A stretch of DNA of 64,000 nt from Prauserella marina (lineage in GTDB: Bacteria; Actinomycetota; Actinomycetes; Mycobacteriales; Pseudonocardiaceae). Positions 56,123-63,799 of this stretch are shown piece by piece. Both the position numbers and the translations under genes were made by a program. Under the pieces are notes generated by a model that did not search any database, was not told where the DNA came from, and saw nothing but the letters and a program-made list of their open reading frames with translations. Within the stretch, counting starts at the first letter, position 1. Each line of letters begins with the position of its first letter. Location: assembly GCF_002240355.1 (NCBI RefSeq), contig NZ_CP016353.1, forward strand, positions 3,584,501 to 3,648,500, written 5' to 3'.

Positions 56123-56809
56123 TCAGGACGCGCGCGCCAGCTCCGCGAGCGCGGGCGCGTCGAGGCCGACGAGCGAGGCACGGAACAGTCGCCGTACCCC
56201 GGGCTCGACAACGACGTCATTGGGCACGACGAGCACAGTGCAACCGGCAGCGACCGCCGATTCGGTACCCACCGGCGAATCCTCGACCGCGACGCACTGC
56301 CGCGGATCCGCGGCAAGCAACCGCGCGGCCCGCAGATATGGCTCGGGGTGCGGCTTGTTCAGCCCGCCGACCTCGTCACCGCACACGGTGACGGTAAAGA
56401 ATTCCCTGCCGATCGTGTTGAGCGCGAGTTCGGTCAGCGCGCGTTCGGTGGAGGTGACCAGCGCACACGGGATGTCCGCCTCGCGGATCGCGACAAGCGC
56501 CTCCCTCGCCCCCGGGCGCCACGGCAGTTCGTCGGCGAAAAGGGCTGCGGTGCGTTCCCTGATCCAGCCCGCGACCTTCGCGACCGCCTCGGCGCTCTCC
56601 GCGTTGCCCGTGACGGCGAGCAGATAGCGAGTCGTGGCGTCCATATTGGACCCGATGAGAGAGAACCGCTGCTCGGCCGTCAGCTCACCACCGAGCCGGG
56701 CGGCTGTCTCGTAGAGGGCCATGTCCCACAGTTTCTCGGAATCGACCAGGGTTCCGTCCATGTCCCACAGTACGGCGGCTGGGCCGTCCACAACGGACGG
56801 TCGGTTCAC
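56123..56809 (-). CDS. HAD-family phosphatase, phosphoglucomutase-like
   Basis: 228 residues. DxDGT in VLWDMDGTLVDSEKLW, ALVTSTERALTELAL (motif II), GLNKPHPEPYLRAARLL (Lys), CVAVEDSPVGTESAVAAGC (motif IV). GTG at 56809 follows AAGGAG at the correct distance. This is the beta-phosphoglucomutase/GPP subfamily; the substrate is a small phosphoester. Convergent with the methyltransferase (13 bp apart). Confidence 0.92.
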   Translation of the reverse strand: MNRPSVVDGPAAVLWDMDGTLVDSEKLWDMALYETAARLGGELTAEQRFSLIGSNMDATTRYLLAVTGNAESAEAVAKVAGWIRERTAALFADELPWRPGAREALVAIREADIPCALVTSTERALTELALNTIGREFFTVTVCGDEVGGLNKPHPEPYLRAARLLAADPRQCVAVEDSPVGTESAVAAGCTVLVVPNDVVVEPGVRRLFRASLVGLDAPALAELARAS

Positions 56810-57258
56810 GTTCGCTCCTTGAGGTCGAGATGGACGTCGATTTCGTTCCGAGCACAACCGGTATTCCCGGAAAATGTCCCGCCGATTCGCGGCGCCGGAG
56901 CGAAGAGCGTCCCCGAGAATACTTTCCGAGATCAGCGGATCGCTCCCCGGAAAAACCACTTCCGGCCGATGAAACGCGATTCCCGCCGGTTCCGGGCCCG
57001 CCAGGGTGACCGAGGTTGTCGTTCTCGTTTCCGGCGATGGTGAAGCGGGTCACCTCGTCCGCCGCGCGCGAGAGCCGGACGCCGCCGGACGCGTGCGACG
57101 GCGGCGGGACCGGAGGTGCTGGCATGGTGCCCAGCCTACGGCCGGGCGCGGAGTGACCGCCGGGGCTCAGGGGACGACCGCGCTGCGTGAGGGACACGCG
57201 TACGGTGCGTACCCGGCTGCGGCCCACGGCGCTAGCGCACTGGCCGTAGGCTGGGCGT
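56810..57258. other. Intergenic region, no gene supported
   Basis: About 449 bp. The right half is GC-rich and open in several frames on both strands but none looks like a protein. It should hold promoters for the HAD gene (minus) and the PAC2 gene (plus). No riboswitch or RNA gene was recognised. Confidence 0.4.
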
Positions 57259-58140
57259 GTGAGCAAGCCCTCCGACGAAGCACTGGATCACCATTCCGAG
57301 CTCAAACCGGTCATGGTCGTCGCTTTTGAAGGCTGGAACGACGCAGGCGACGCGGCGAGCACGGCGATCGAGCATCTCCAGCTCAACTGGGACGCCAAGC
57401 CACTGGCCGAGCTCGACCCCGACGACTACTACGACTTCCAGGTCAGCAGACCGACGGTCAAGATGGTCGAGGGTGTCACGAGGAGGGTCGAGTGGCCGAC
57501 GACCCGGCTCGCCGTGTGCAGACCAGAGGGTTTCGACAGGGACATCGTCCTCGTGCAGGGCCCCGAGCCCAACCTGAGGTGGCGGGCCTTCTGCGCGGAG
57601 CTGCTGGAACACATCGAACAGCTGGAGATTTCGACCGTGGTGACCCTCGGCGCGCTGCTCGCCGACACCGCGCACACCCGTCCCGTTCCGGTGACCGGCA
57701 CCGCCTACGACGCCGAGGCTGCCGCGCGTTTCGGCCTCGAACGCAATCGTTATCAGGGCCCGACCGGCATCGTCGGCGTGCTCCAGGACTGCTGTGTCCA
57801 GGCCGGTGTTCCCGCCGTTTCGGTGTGGGCGGCCGTCCCGCACTACGTGTCGCATCCGCCTTCGCCCAAGGCCACGCTCGCGCTGCTGCACAAGCTGGAG
57901 GACGTGCTGGACGTGGAGATCCCGCTCGGCGCGCTGCCCGAACAAGCCGAGGAGTGGCAGCGCACGGTCACCGAGATGGCCGAGGAGGACGAGGAGATCA
58001 GCGAGTACGTGCGCAGCCTTGAGGAGCGCGGCGACGCCGAGATCACCCTCGACGAGGCAAGCGGCGACAAGATCGCCGCCGAGTTCGAACGCTATCTGCG
58101 CAGGCGAAGGCCGGACGGGCCCGGCTCGGCAGGGCACTGA
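57259..58140 (+). CDS. PAC2 (proteasome assembly chaperone 2) family protein
   Basis: 293 residues, Rv2125-type: LKPVMVVAFEGWNDAGDAASTAIEHLQ, DPDDYYDFQVSRPTVKMV, TVVTLGALLADTAHTRPVPVTGTAYD, GPTGIVGVLQDCCVQAGVPAVSVWAAVPHYVSHPPSPKATLALLHKLEDVLDV, then a charged C-terminal helix. Bacterial members are related to archaeal PbaB and eukaryotic PAC2; a role with the proteasome is suspected but not proven. GTG start. Its stop overlaps the likely CTG start of the MFS gene. Confidence 0.92.
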   Translation: MSKPSDEALDHHSELKPVMVVAFEGWNDAGDAASTAIEHLQLNWDAKPLAELDPDDYYDFQVSRPTVKMVEGVTRRVEWPTTRLAVCRPEGFDRDIVLVQGPEPNLRWRAFCAELLEHIEQLEISTVVTLGALLADTAHTRPVPVTGTAYDAEAAARFGLERNRYQGPTGIVGVLQDCCVQAGVPAVSVWAAVPHYVSHPPSPKATLALLHKLEDVLDVEIPLGALPEQAEEWQRTVTEMAEEDEEISEYVRSLEERGDAEITLDEASGDKIAAEFERYLRRRRPDGPGSAGH

Positions 58141-59273
58141 ACACCGGGGGCGGCGGGCCTGGGCGCGGCCCGCTCTACGTCGGTGCGCTGCTGGGACCGT
58201 TCGGCGGCGGTGTCGTCGCCGCGATCCTGCCCGAGCTCGGGCAGAGTTTCGCCGTCTCCCCCTCGGTCGCCGCCTCGTCGGTGACGGTCTACCTGCTTCC
58301 CTTCGCCGGGCTGATGCTGGTGTCGGGGACGCTCGGGGAACGCTGGGGCCCCGGCAGGACCATCCGGCTGGCCTACGTCACCTATGCCGTCGCCGCGGTC
58401 GTCGCCGCGCTGGCCCCGTGGTTCTGGCTGTTCCAGGTGTCGCGGGGCGTACAGGGCGCGGCCAACGCGTTCACGCTGCCGTTGCTGATGGCGAAGCTCA
58501 CCGCCGGTATGCCTCCGGCGCGGCTCGGCAGGGCACTCGGTCTCTTCGGCGCGATGCAGGCACTGGGCCAGACGTCGGCACCGCTGGTGGGAGGACTGGC
58601 CGCGGAGCTGAACTGGCGCCTGGCCTTCGCCGGGATCGCCGTGGTGGGCGTGGTGCTCGCGCTGTGCCCGATGCCGCCCGACCGGCCGAGCGAGGACGCC
58701 GCGCCGCCACGGCTGCGTGATTCGTGGCGGAAGGCGATCCTGCTGCCCGGCGTCGTCGCGCTGATCGGCTGGGCGTGCCTTTCCGGGATGTCCTTTCTCG
58801 TGGCGTTCCGGCTTGAGGACGCGTTCGGGCTGAGCTCGGGGCTGCGCGGGCTGGTGCTGACGGGGTTCGGGATCGCTGGTTTCCTCACCGCGGGAATGGT
58901 GGGCAGGATCGCCGACCGGTTCGGGGCAAGGCTCTCGGCCACGGTGGGGCTGCTGGCCGGTGCGCTGTGCCTTGCCGCGATCGGGCTGTTCGGCTCTCTT
59001 CCGGCGGCCGCGACGAGCTGGGCGCTGGCCGGACTGTGCGGGCAGCTCGTGATGGTCGCCGTCAACATGACGGTGCTGGCGGGCGGCGACCGGGGCAGAG
59101 GGGGCGCCATTTCGGTCGTGCAGGCCATGCGGTTCGTCGGGATGGCGGCGGCGCCCGCCGTGTTCACCGCGCCCTACCACCAGGACGCGCTACTCGGCTT
59201 CGGTATCCCGGCGACGTTGCTGGTCGCGGTCGTTCCCTTCACGGTAGTGCTCGGCAGGAAGCCGCCTGAGTAG
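58137..59273 (+). CDS. MFS transporter with no ATG/GTG/TTG start for a full N-terminus
   Basis: About 378 residues if begun at the CTG at 58137, which makes a 4-bp CTGA overlap with the PAC2 stop. The first regular start in frame (GTG 58281) would delete membrane helix 1, yet the upstream codons clearly encode it (PLYVGALLGPFGGGVVAAILPELGQSFAVSPS...). Between the in-frame stop at 58020 and 58281 there is no ATG, GTG or TTG. The rest is a normal drug/sugar-type MFS: GTLGERWGPGRTIR (loop 2-3), PLLMAKLTAGMPPARLGRALGLFGAMQALGQTSAPL, MVGRIADRFGARL. Substrate unknown. Confidence 0.82.
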   Translation: MNTGGGGPGRGPLYVGALLGPFGGGVVAAILPELGQSFAVSPSVAASSVTVYLLPFAGLMLVSGTLGERWGPGRTIRLAYVTYAVAAVVAALAPWFWLFQVSRGVQGAANAFTLPLLMAKLTAGMPPARLGRALGLFGAMQALGQTSAPLVGGLAAELNWRLAFAGIAVVGVVLALCPMPPDRPSEDAAPPRLRDSWRKAILLPGVVALIGWACLSGMSFLVAFRLEDAFGLSSGLRGLVLTGFGIAGFLTAGMVGRIADRFGARLSATVGLLAGALCLAAIGLFGSLPAAATSWALAGLCGQLVMVAVNMTVLAGGDRGRGGAISVVQAMRFVGMAAAPAVFTAPYHQDALLGFGIPATLLVAVVPFTVVLGRKPPE

Positions 59274-59280
59274 CGCGTCG

Positions 59281-59874
59281 TCAGCCGGACCCGCGGATTC
59301 CGTCCAGAAGGTACGTCGTCCGGCGGTCGTAGTCGTCCCTGGCCGGCCGCTCGCCGTGCTTGAGAGCGAGGGCGTTGTCGACGACGAGCGCGTGAAGGTC
59401 GCCCGCCGTGAACTCGGGGCGCAGCGCGCCGGAGGCCCGCGCCGCCGCGACGACTTCGTCGTTGGCCTCGCTTCCGACGCGGCAGATCTCCATGAGCTGC
59501 CGCGAGTGCGGATACGTCCGCAGCAGGACGTCGTTGACGGCGGGCTGGCGGTACTGGAGGTCGCGGAGCGCGGTCAGGTAGTGCGCGATCCGCTCGCCCG
59601 CGTCATCGATGGTCCTGGCGTGGTCGATGACGGCGAACAGCTCCGTCGCGACGACCTCTTCGATGACGGCCTCGATGAGGCCGATCCGGCCGCCGAACCG
59701 GTTGAAGATCGTCGCCTTGCTCACCCCAGCCGCCGCGGCGACCTCCTCCAGCGGCACCGTCAGACCCCGCCCCTGGAAAGCACCGATCGCGGCTGAGCGG
59801 ATCTGCTCGGAATTGCGCCTGGCGTCGGCACGCAGCCGCGATCGCGAAGGCACCGCACCGGTCAAGGTCCTCAC
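59281..59874 (-). CDS. TetR/AcrR-family regulator
   Basis: 197 residues. HTH: SEQIRSAAIGAFQGRGLTVPLEEVAAAAGVSKATIFNRFGGRIGLIEAVI. C-terminal ligand domain of the SACE_7040/TetR type. Divergent from the NmrA-like gene, with two TGAC-N7-GTCA sites between them that are good candidates for its operators; convergent with the MFS gene (7 bp). Confidence 0.9.
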   Translation of the reverse strand: MRTLTGAVPSRSRLRADARRNSEQIRSAAIGAFQGRGLTVPLEEVAAAAGVSKATIFNRFGGRIGLIEAVIEEVVATELFAVIDHARTIDDAGERIAHYLTALRDLQYRQPAVNDVLLRTYPHSRQLMEICRVGSEANDEVVAAARASGALRPEFTAGDLHALVVDNALALKHGERPARDDYDRRTTYLLDGIRGSG

Positions 59875-59904
59875 CGTCTTTCATCACCGCTCGTCGCCGG
59901 AATT

Positions 59905-59919
59905 TGACCTGCCAGGTCA
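59905..59919. promoter_or_regulatory. Operator-like palindrome A (TGAC-N7-GTCA)
   Basis: Perfect TGACCTG-C-CAGGTCA, 31 bp from the TetR start. Same half-sites and spacing as palindrome B at 59951-59965, centres 46 bp apart. Confidence 0.75.
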
Positions 59920-59950
59920 GTTTACCTACCGTTGCGGTCGGACACGAAAC

Positions 59951-59965
59951 TGACTCACATGGTCA
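59951..59965. promoter_or_regulatory. Operator-like palindrome B (TGAC-N7-GTCA)
   Basis: TGAC-TCACATG-GTCA (with outer C/G giving 5-bp arms), 60 bp before the NmrA-like start. Second copy of the TetR/NmrA divergent-region motif. Confidence 0.7.
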
Positions 59966-60024
59966 GGTTATGGTTCCGTCCGTCACCAGGACGGACACCG
60001 GGTGAATACAGGAAGGTCACGAAC

Positions 60025-60888
60025 ATGATCGTTGTCACCGGCGCCACCGGCGGACTGGGCGGTGCCACCGTCGAACACCTCCTCACGCGCGTACCCGCCG
60101 ACCGGATCGGCGTCAGCGTCCGTGATGCCGCCAAGGCGCGGCACCTCGCCGACCGCGGCGTCCGGGTGCGGCGGGGTTCCTACGAGGATCCGGCCGCGCT
60201 TCGTGAGTCCTTCGCCGGTGCCGAGCAGGTACTGCTGGTGTCCGGAAACGACCCGGCCGCCGACGTGGCCGCCCTGCATCGCGGTGCCATCGAGGCCGCC
60301 GTCGCGGCGGGCGCCCAGCGGATCCTCTACACGAGCCAGCAGGGCGCCGTCCCCGGCAATCCGTACCGGCCGTCGGAACCACACGTCGCCACCGAGGCGT
60401 TCCTCGCGGAGTCCGGAGTGGCCTGGACGGCACTGCGCAATGGCGCCTACGGCACGCTTGACCAGGTTCTGGGCCCGTGGCGGCGGACAGGGCGGATCGC
60501 CCAGCCCGCGGACGGTCCTGTCCCGTATGCCGATCGGGCCGACGTGGCCGAGGGCACCGCGGTCATTCTCGCCGGTGACCGCTCCTTCGACGGCCCGGTC
60601 ACCCTCACCGCGCCAACCGCCGTCACCTTCGACGAGGTCGCCACGATCGCGTCCGGCCTGACCGGTCGCACCATCGAGCGCGTCGTCGTGGACGACGAAC
60701 AGTGGGTCGCCGACCAGATCGCGAGCGGAGCCGGTGAGCCGATGGCCCGGTTACTGCTCTCCTGGTACCAAGCCGCTCGCGCGGGCTACTTCGCCGAAGC
60801 CGACCCCCTGCTCGCCGAACTCCTCGGCCGACAGCCGCGCGATATCGCCGACCGGCTCGCCGCCGAGGGCACCGACAGCGCCAGGTGA
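60025..60888 (+). CDS. NmrA-like NAD(P)-binding oxidoreductase
   Basis: 287 residues. Atypical SDR: IVVTGATGGLGGATVEHLL (TGATGxLG cofactor motif), VSVRDAAKARHLADRGVRVRRGSYEDPAALRESFAGAEQVLLVSG, RILYTSQQGAV, AWTALRNGAYGTLDQVLGPW. Resembles QorB-type NADPH quinone oxidoreductases that respond to reactive aldehydes or quinones through a divergent TetR. GGAAGG before the ATG at 60025. Function by analogy. Confidence 0.9.
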   Translation: MIVVTGATGGLGGATVEHLLTRVPADRIGVSVRDAAKARHLADRGVRVRRGSYEDPAALRESFAGAEQVLLVSGNDPAADVAALHRGAIEAAVAAGAQRILYTSQQGAVPGNPYRPSEPHVATEAFLAESGVAWTALRNGAYGTLDQVLGPWRRTGRIAQPADGPVPYADRADVAEGTAVILAGDRSFDGPVTLTAPTAVTFDEVATIASGLTGRTIERVVVDDEQWVADQIASGAGEPMARLLLSWYQAARAGYFAEADPLLAELLGRQPRDIADRLAAEGTDSAR

Positions 60889-60895
60889 GGCCGGT

Positions 60896-61729
60896 TCACA
60901 GCAGCGCGCGCATGGGCACCGCTCCCCTCGCCCGCTTGCGCCATTCGCGGGGATAGCCGAGTGACACCTCCTCGAAGCGCACCCTGTCGTGGTAGGTGGT
61001 GCGGGGAATGTGCAGGTGCCCGTACACGGCGACCTCGGCCCGGAACCGCAGATGCCAGTCGGCGGTCTCCTTGGTGCCGCACCACATCGCGAACTCCGGG
61101 TAGTGCAGCGGCGCGGTCGGGTGCCGGTGCAGCGGCCAGTGCGACATGAGGACCGTGCCGTGATCGGCGGGGATCGCGGCGAGTTTCTTCTCGGTCAGTT
61201 CGAGCCTGCTGGCGCACCACCGCGCTCTGCTTTCGAAAGGGTCGGCGTGCAGCAGGTATTCGTCGGTGCACACGACGCCCGCTTCCCTCGCCTGCCGCAT
61301 CGCCTCCTCAAGCGGCACGTCCTCGGCCGAGGGGGTTCGCCAGGTGTAGTCGTAGAGCAGGAACAGCGGCGCGATCGTCAGCGGGCGGGCGCCGTGGCGC
61401 CACACCGGGAACTCGTCCTCGGGAGTGAGCACGCCGATGGCGCGGCAGCGGCGGACCAGTTCGTCGTAGCGGTCCTTGCCGCGGTGGGTGTCCGGGTCCT
61501 TCACGGTCGTCCACAGTTCGTGGTTGCCGGGAACCCACACCACGGTGGCGAACCGCTCGCGCAGCACCGCCAGCGTGTCCACGACGGCGGACATGCGTTC
61601 CCCGACGTCGCCGACGACGAGCAGCCAGTCCTCCGCCGACGTCGGCTGGATCCGGTCGACGAGCGGCGCGTTGCCTTGGTGGGTGACATGCAGGTCGCTC
61701 GTGGCATACAGGGTCGGCACGACCCCCAC
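60896..61729 (-). CDS. Metallophosphoesterase
   Basis: 277 residues, calcineurin-like fold: YATSDLHVTHQGN (DxH), WLLVVGDVGE (GDxx), VWVPGNHELW (GNHE), VLMSHWPLHRHP (H) and VYGHLHIPRT (GHxH). All five metal motifs are present. Start uncertain: GTG 61729 or GTG 61720 (VPTLYATSDLH). Third gene of the ArsR-MFS-phosphoesterase unit, 21 bp behind the MFS gene. Substrate unknown. Confidence 0.92.
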   Translation of the reverse strand: MGVVPTLYATSDLHVTHQGNAPLVDRIQPTSAEDWLLVVGDVGERMSAVVDTLAVLRERFATVVWVPGNHELWTTVKDPDTHRGKDRYDELVRRCRAIGVLTPEDEFPVWRHGARPLTIAPLFLLYDYTWRTPSAEDVPLEEAMRQAREAGVVCTDEYLLHADPFESRARWCASRLELTEKKLAAIPADHGTVLMSHWPLHRHPTAPLHYPEFAMWCGTKETADWHLRFRAEVAVYGHLHIPRTTYHDRVRFEEVSLGYPREWRKRARGAVPMRALL

Positions 61730-61750
61730 GGTATCCCGCGACCGGCCTCA

Positions 61751-62977
61751 TCAGGCCCGCGAAGTGACCGGCGTCCGCTTCGCCGCCCTGTGCCCCGCGA
61801 GCGCGATCAGACCGGCGACGAGGAGCAACCCGGCCTGGACGTTGAGCAGGCCGCCGAGGCCGACGGTCCCGGCGAGCCAGCCCGCCGTGAGCATGCCAGC
61901 CACGTTGCCGGCCGCCCCCACCGCGAAGGCGGTGCTGAGCACCCTTCCGGTCAGCGCGGGCGCGCTCCCGGTCTGCAACAGCGACAGCATCCCGGTGTTG
62001 AGCACGACGCCCGGTGCCCCGACGACGATGAAAAGGCCCACGTACACGCCGAGCGCGACGGTGAGCGCCGGGCCGTTCCAGATCACGAACGAGATGATCG
62101 CGAAAGCCAGCACTCCCCAGCCGAACAGCGCACCGGGAACGAGCCGCCTGCCGAGCACGGCCAGCACCGCACCGGCGGCGAGCCCGCCGATGGCTTGGAC
62201 CCCGCGCAGCAAGCCGACCTCGGCCTCCCCTCCGCCGAGCGGTCCGGTGACGAACAGGACGAACAGCAGCAGGAACATGCCCTGCGCGCAGGAGATGAGC
62301 ACGATCACGACGCCGGTCACGCGCAGCCGGGTGTCGCGGATGAACTCACCAAGGCCCTCCAGCCACGACCGCAGTGCCCCTGTCCGCTCGCCCGGCTCGG
62401 TCGCCGGAACGAGGTGCGGGAACGGTGCGACGAGCAACGCCACGGCGCAGCCGGTCGTGACGAGGTAGGCCGCCACGACCGACGACAGGCCACCCGTCGC
62501 GAGCACGACTCCGCCGAGCCACGCTCCGGCCAGCCTGGCGAGCGTGGCGTTGAGCCCGATCAGGGCGTTCGCCGTGGTCACGTCGGCGGCACCGACGAGG
62601 CTGGGTACGAGCGCGTTGCGGGCGGGCTCGATCACCGACGCGATCGCGGCCTGTGCACCCATCACGACGTACAGCAGCACCAGCGCGCCGTTCGTACCGA
62701 GCGCGAGCAACGGCAGCGCCGCCGCGCACTGGCCCGCGCACGCGCACAACAGGACCAGCCTGCGGTCGAACCGGTCGGCGAGCACTCCGGCGACCGGGCT
62801 GAGCAGGACCGCGGGCAGCAGACCGAGCACCATCGTCGCCGCCGTCGAGGCCGCCGATCCGGTCAGCGCGTACACCTGTAGCGGGAGCGCGACCTGCAAA
62901 ATCCACTCACCGACCTCGGAGAAGAAGGTCGCCGACCACAGCCTGGCGAAGTCCCGTTGCCCCAGCGGAGTTCTCAT
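61751..62977 (-). CDS. MFS transporter
   Basis: 408 residues, 12 membrane helices, of the MFS_3/enterobactin-exporter-like group: LGQRDFARLWSATFFSEVGEWILQVALPLQVYALTGSA, GVLADRFDRRLVLLCACAGQCAAALPL, ALIGLNATLARLAGAWLGGVVLA. Probably exports a small toxic compound. ATG at 62977 overlaps the stop of the ArsR-type regulator (4 bp). Confidence 0.9.
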   Translation of the reverse strand: MRTPLGQRDFARLWSATFFSEVGEWILQVALPLQVYALTGSAASTAATMVLGLLPAVLLSPVAGVLADRFDRRLVLLCACAGQCAAALPLLALGTNGALVLLYVVMGAQAAIASVIEPARNALVPSLVGAADVTTANALIGLNATLARLAGAWLGGVVLATGGLSSVVAAYLVTTGCAVALLVAPFPHLVPATEPGERTGALRSWLEGLGEFIRDTRLRVTGVVIVLISCAQGMFLLLFVLFVTGPLGGGEAEVGLLRGVQAIGGLAAGAVLAVLGRRLVPGALFGWGVLAFAIISFVIWNGPALTVALGVYVGLFIVVGAPGVVLNTGMLSLLQTGSAPALTGRVLSTAFAVGAAGNVAGMLTAGWLAGTVGLGGLLNVQAGLLLVAGLIALAGHRAAKRTPVTSRA

Positions 62978-63561
62978 GCGCTGGGCGTTCCGTCGGCGTC
63001 GAATCTCAGGAACGCCCTGAGGCCGAGGTAGACCGGCCGCGCGTCGTCGGGCACCTCGGTGCGCACGGTGCTGACATACGGCCGGATCAGCGCGTCGACC
63101 TGTTCGATGAGGCCGGTGAGTTCCTCGGCCGTGAGACGCAGGCCGTAGCGGTTGACGGCCATCGCGTCGCGCCACGGCTCCGGCACGGTCTCCAGCGCGT
63201 CGAGCGCCCGCCGTGTGAGCGTCTGTTCCTCGGTGAGGTTCGCGCCGAGCATGCCCAGGTGGGCCGTGTGGCTCGCCGAGCCGGGATCGACGGCGCCGAA
63301 GTCGAGCCCGACCTGACTGGCGCGCCACGGCCGTTCCCTCGCGTTGTCCCCTTCCACGCGCTCGACGAGCCCGAACTCGGCGAGCTGGCGCAGATGCCAG
63401 CTGCAATTGGAGGCCGTCGCGCCGACGGCCTCCGCGCACTGGGTCGCGGTGCGCGGGCCTGCCGACATCAGGTAGCCGAGTACTTCCGTGCGCAGCGGAT
63501 GAGCCAGCGCCCTCATCAGTTCGGCGTCCCTCACCCTGCGGCGTTCCGGTAGCGCGGCCAT
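62974..63561 (-). CDS. ArsR-type winged-helix regulator
   Basis: 195 residues. HTH_20/ArsR domain: MRALAHPLRTEVLGYLMSAGPRTATQCAEAVGATASNCSWHLRQLAEFGLVERVEGDNARERPW. The C-terminal half is a helical domain with DALIRPYVSTV. ATG at 63561 with GGAG six bases before. Regulates the MFS gene it overlaps, probably through the stacked palindromes at 63576-63595. Confidence 0.9.
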   Translation of the reverse strand: MAALPERRRVRDAELMRALAHPLRTEVLGYLMSAGPRTATQCAEAVGATASNCSWHLRQLAEFGLVERVEGDNARERPWRASQVGLDFGAVDPGSASHTAHLGMLGANLTEEQTLTRRALDALETVPEPWRDAMAVNRYGLRLTAEELTGLIEQVDALIRPYVSTVRTEVPDDARPVYLGLRAFLRFDADGTPSA

Positions 63562-63575
63562 GCTCACTCCAACGT

Positions 63576-63595
63576 GAAAGAGTTCTTTCGAAAGA
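63576..63595 (-). promoter_or_regulatory. Stacked half-sites GAAAGA-GT-TCTTTC-GAAAGA
   Basis: Three alternating 6-bp half-sites give two overlapping perfect palindromes, 63576-63589 and 63584-63595, 15-34 bp upstream of the ArsR-type ATG. Very likely the autoregulatory operator. Confidence 0.75.
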
Positions 63596-63687
63596 TTCCC
63601 TTCATATTGGGCCACATGCTTCCGCTGGTCAAGGCTCCGCGATAAATCGGTGGCCCGGCGGACTGCCCCCGGTTAGGCTTGGCGGAT

Positions 63688-63799
63688 CATGAAGAGCTGA
63701 CACCGAGTCCGCGCCCGTTTCCGGAGGCCGCTGCCCCGCGGGCGCCCTTTCCTACCCAGGACCGGTGGTGCCTTCTGCCTTCACGTCTTTCTCTTCATG
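63688..63799 (+). promoter_or_regulatory. Putative translation-coupled attenuator of the ABC-F gene
   Basis: CATGAAGAG (63688-63696) can pair perfectly with CTCTTCATG (63791-63799), joining the leader start codon to the beginning of the ABC-F frame. The 94 nt between are GC-rich. Pausing of a ribosome on the leader would free the distal arm. Confidence 0.5.
63689..63700 (+). CDS. Possible three-codon leader peptide (MKS)
   Basis: ATG AAG AGC TGA, preceded closely by TAGGCT (63674-63679), a possible -10 that would make it nearly leaderless. Its first nine bases, from the C before the ATG, are exactly complementary to 63791-63799. Leader peptides of this kind precede several antibiotic-inducible ABC-F genes. 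Proposed from the pairing only. Confidence 0.45.
   Translation: MKS

Noticed and set aside
57006-57329. Small gene between the HAD and PAC2 genes
   Set aside because: Open frames on both strands have Arg/Ala/Gly-biased composition, no ribosome site and no recognisable domain; one runs into the PAC2 start in another frame.
57794-58720. A 308-residue frame crossing PAC2 and the MFS gene
   Set aside because: Arg/Ser/Ala-rich shadow in a third frame; both underlying genes are convincing in their own frames.
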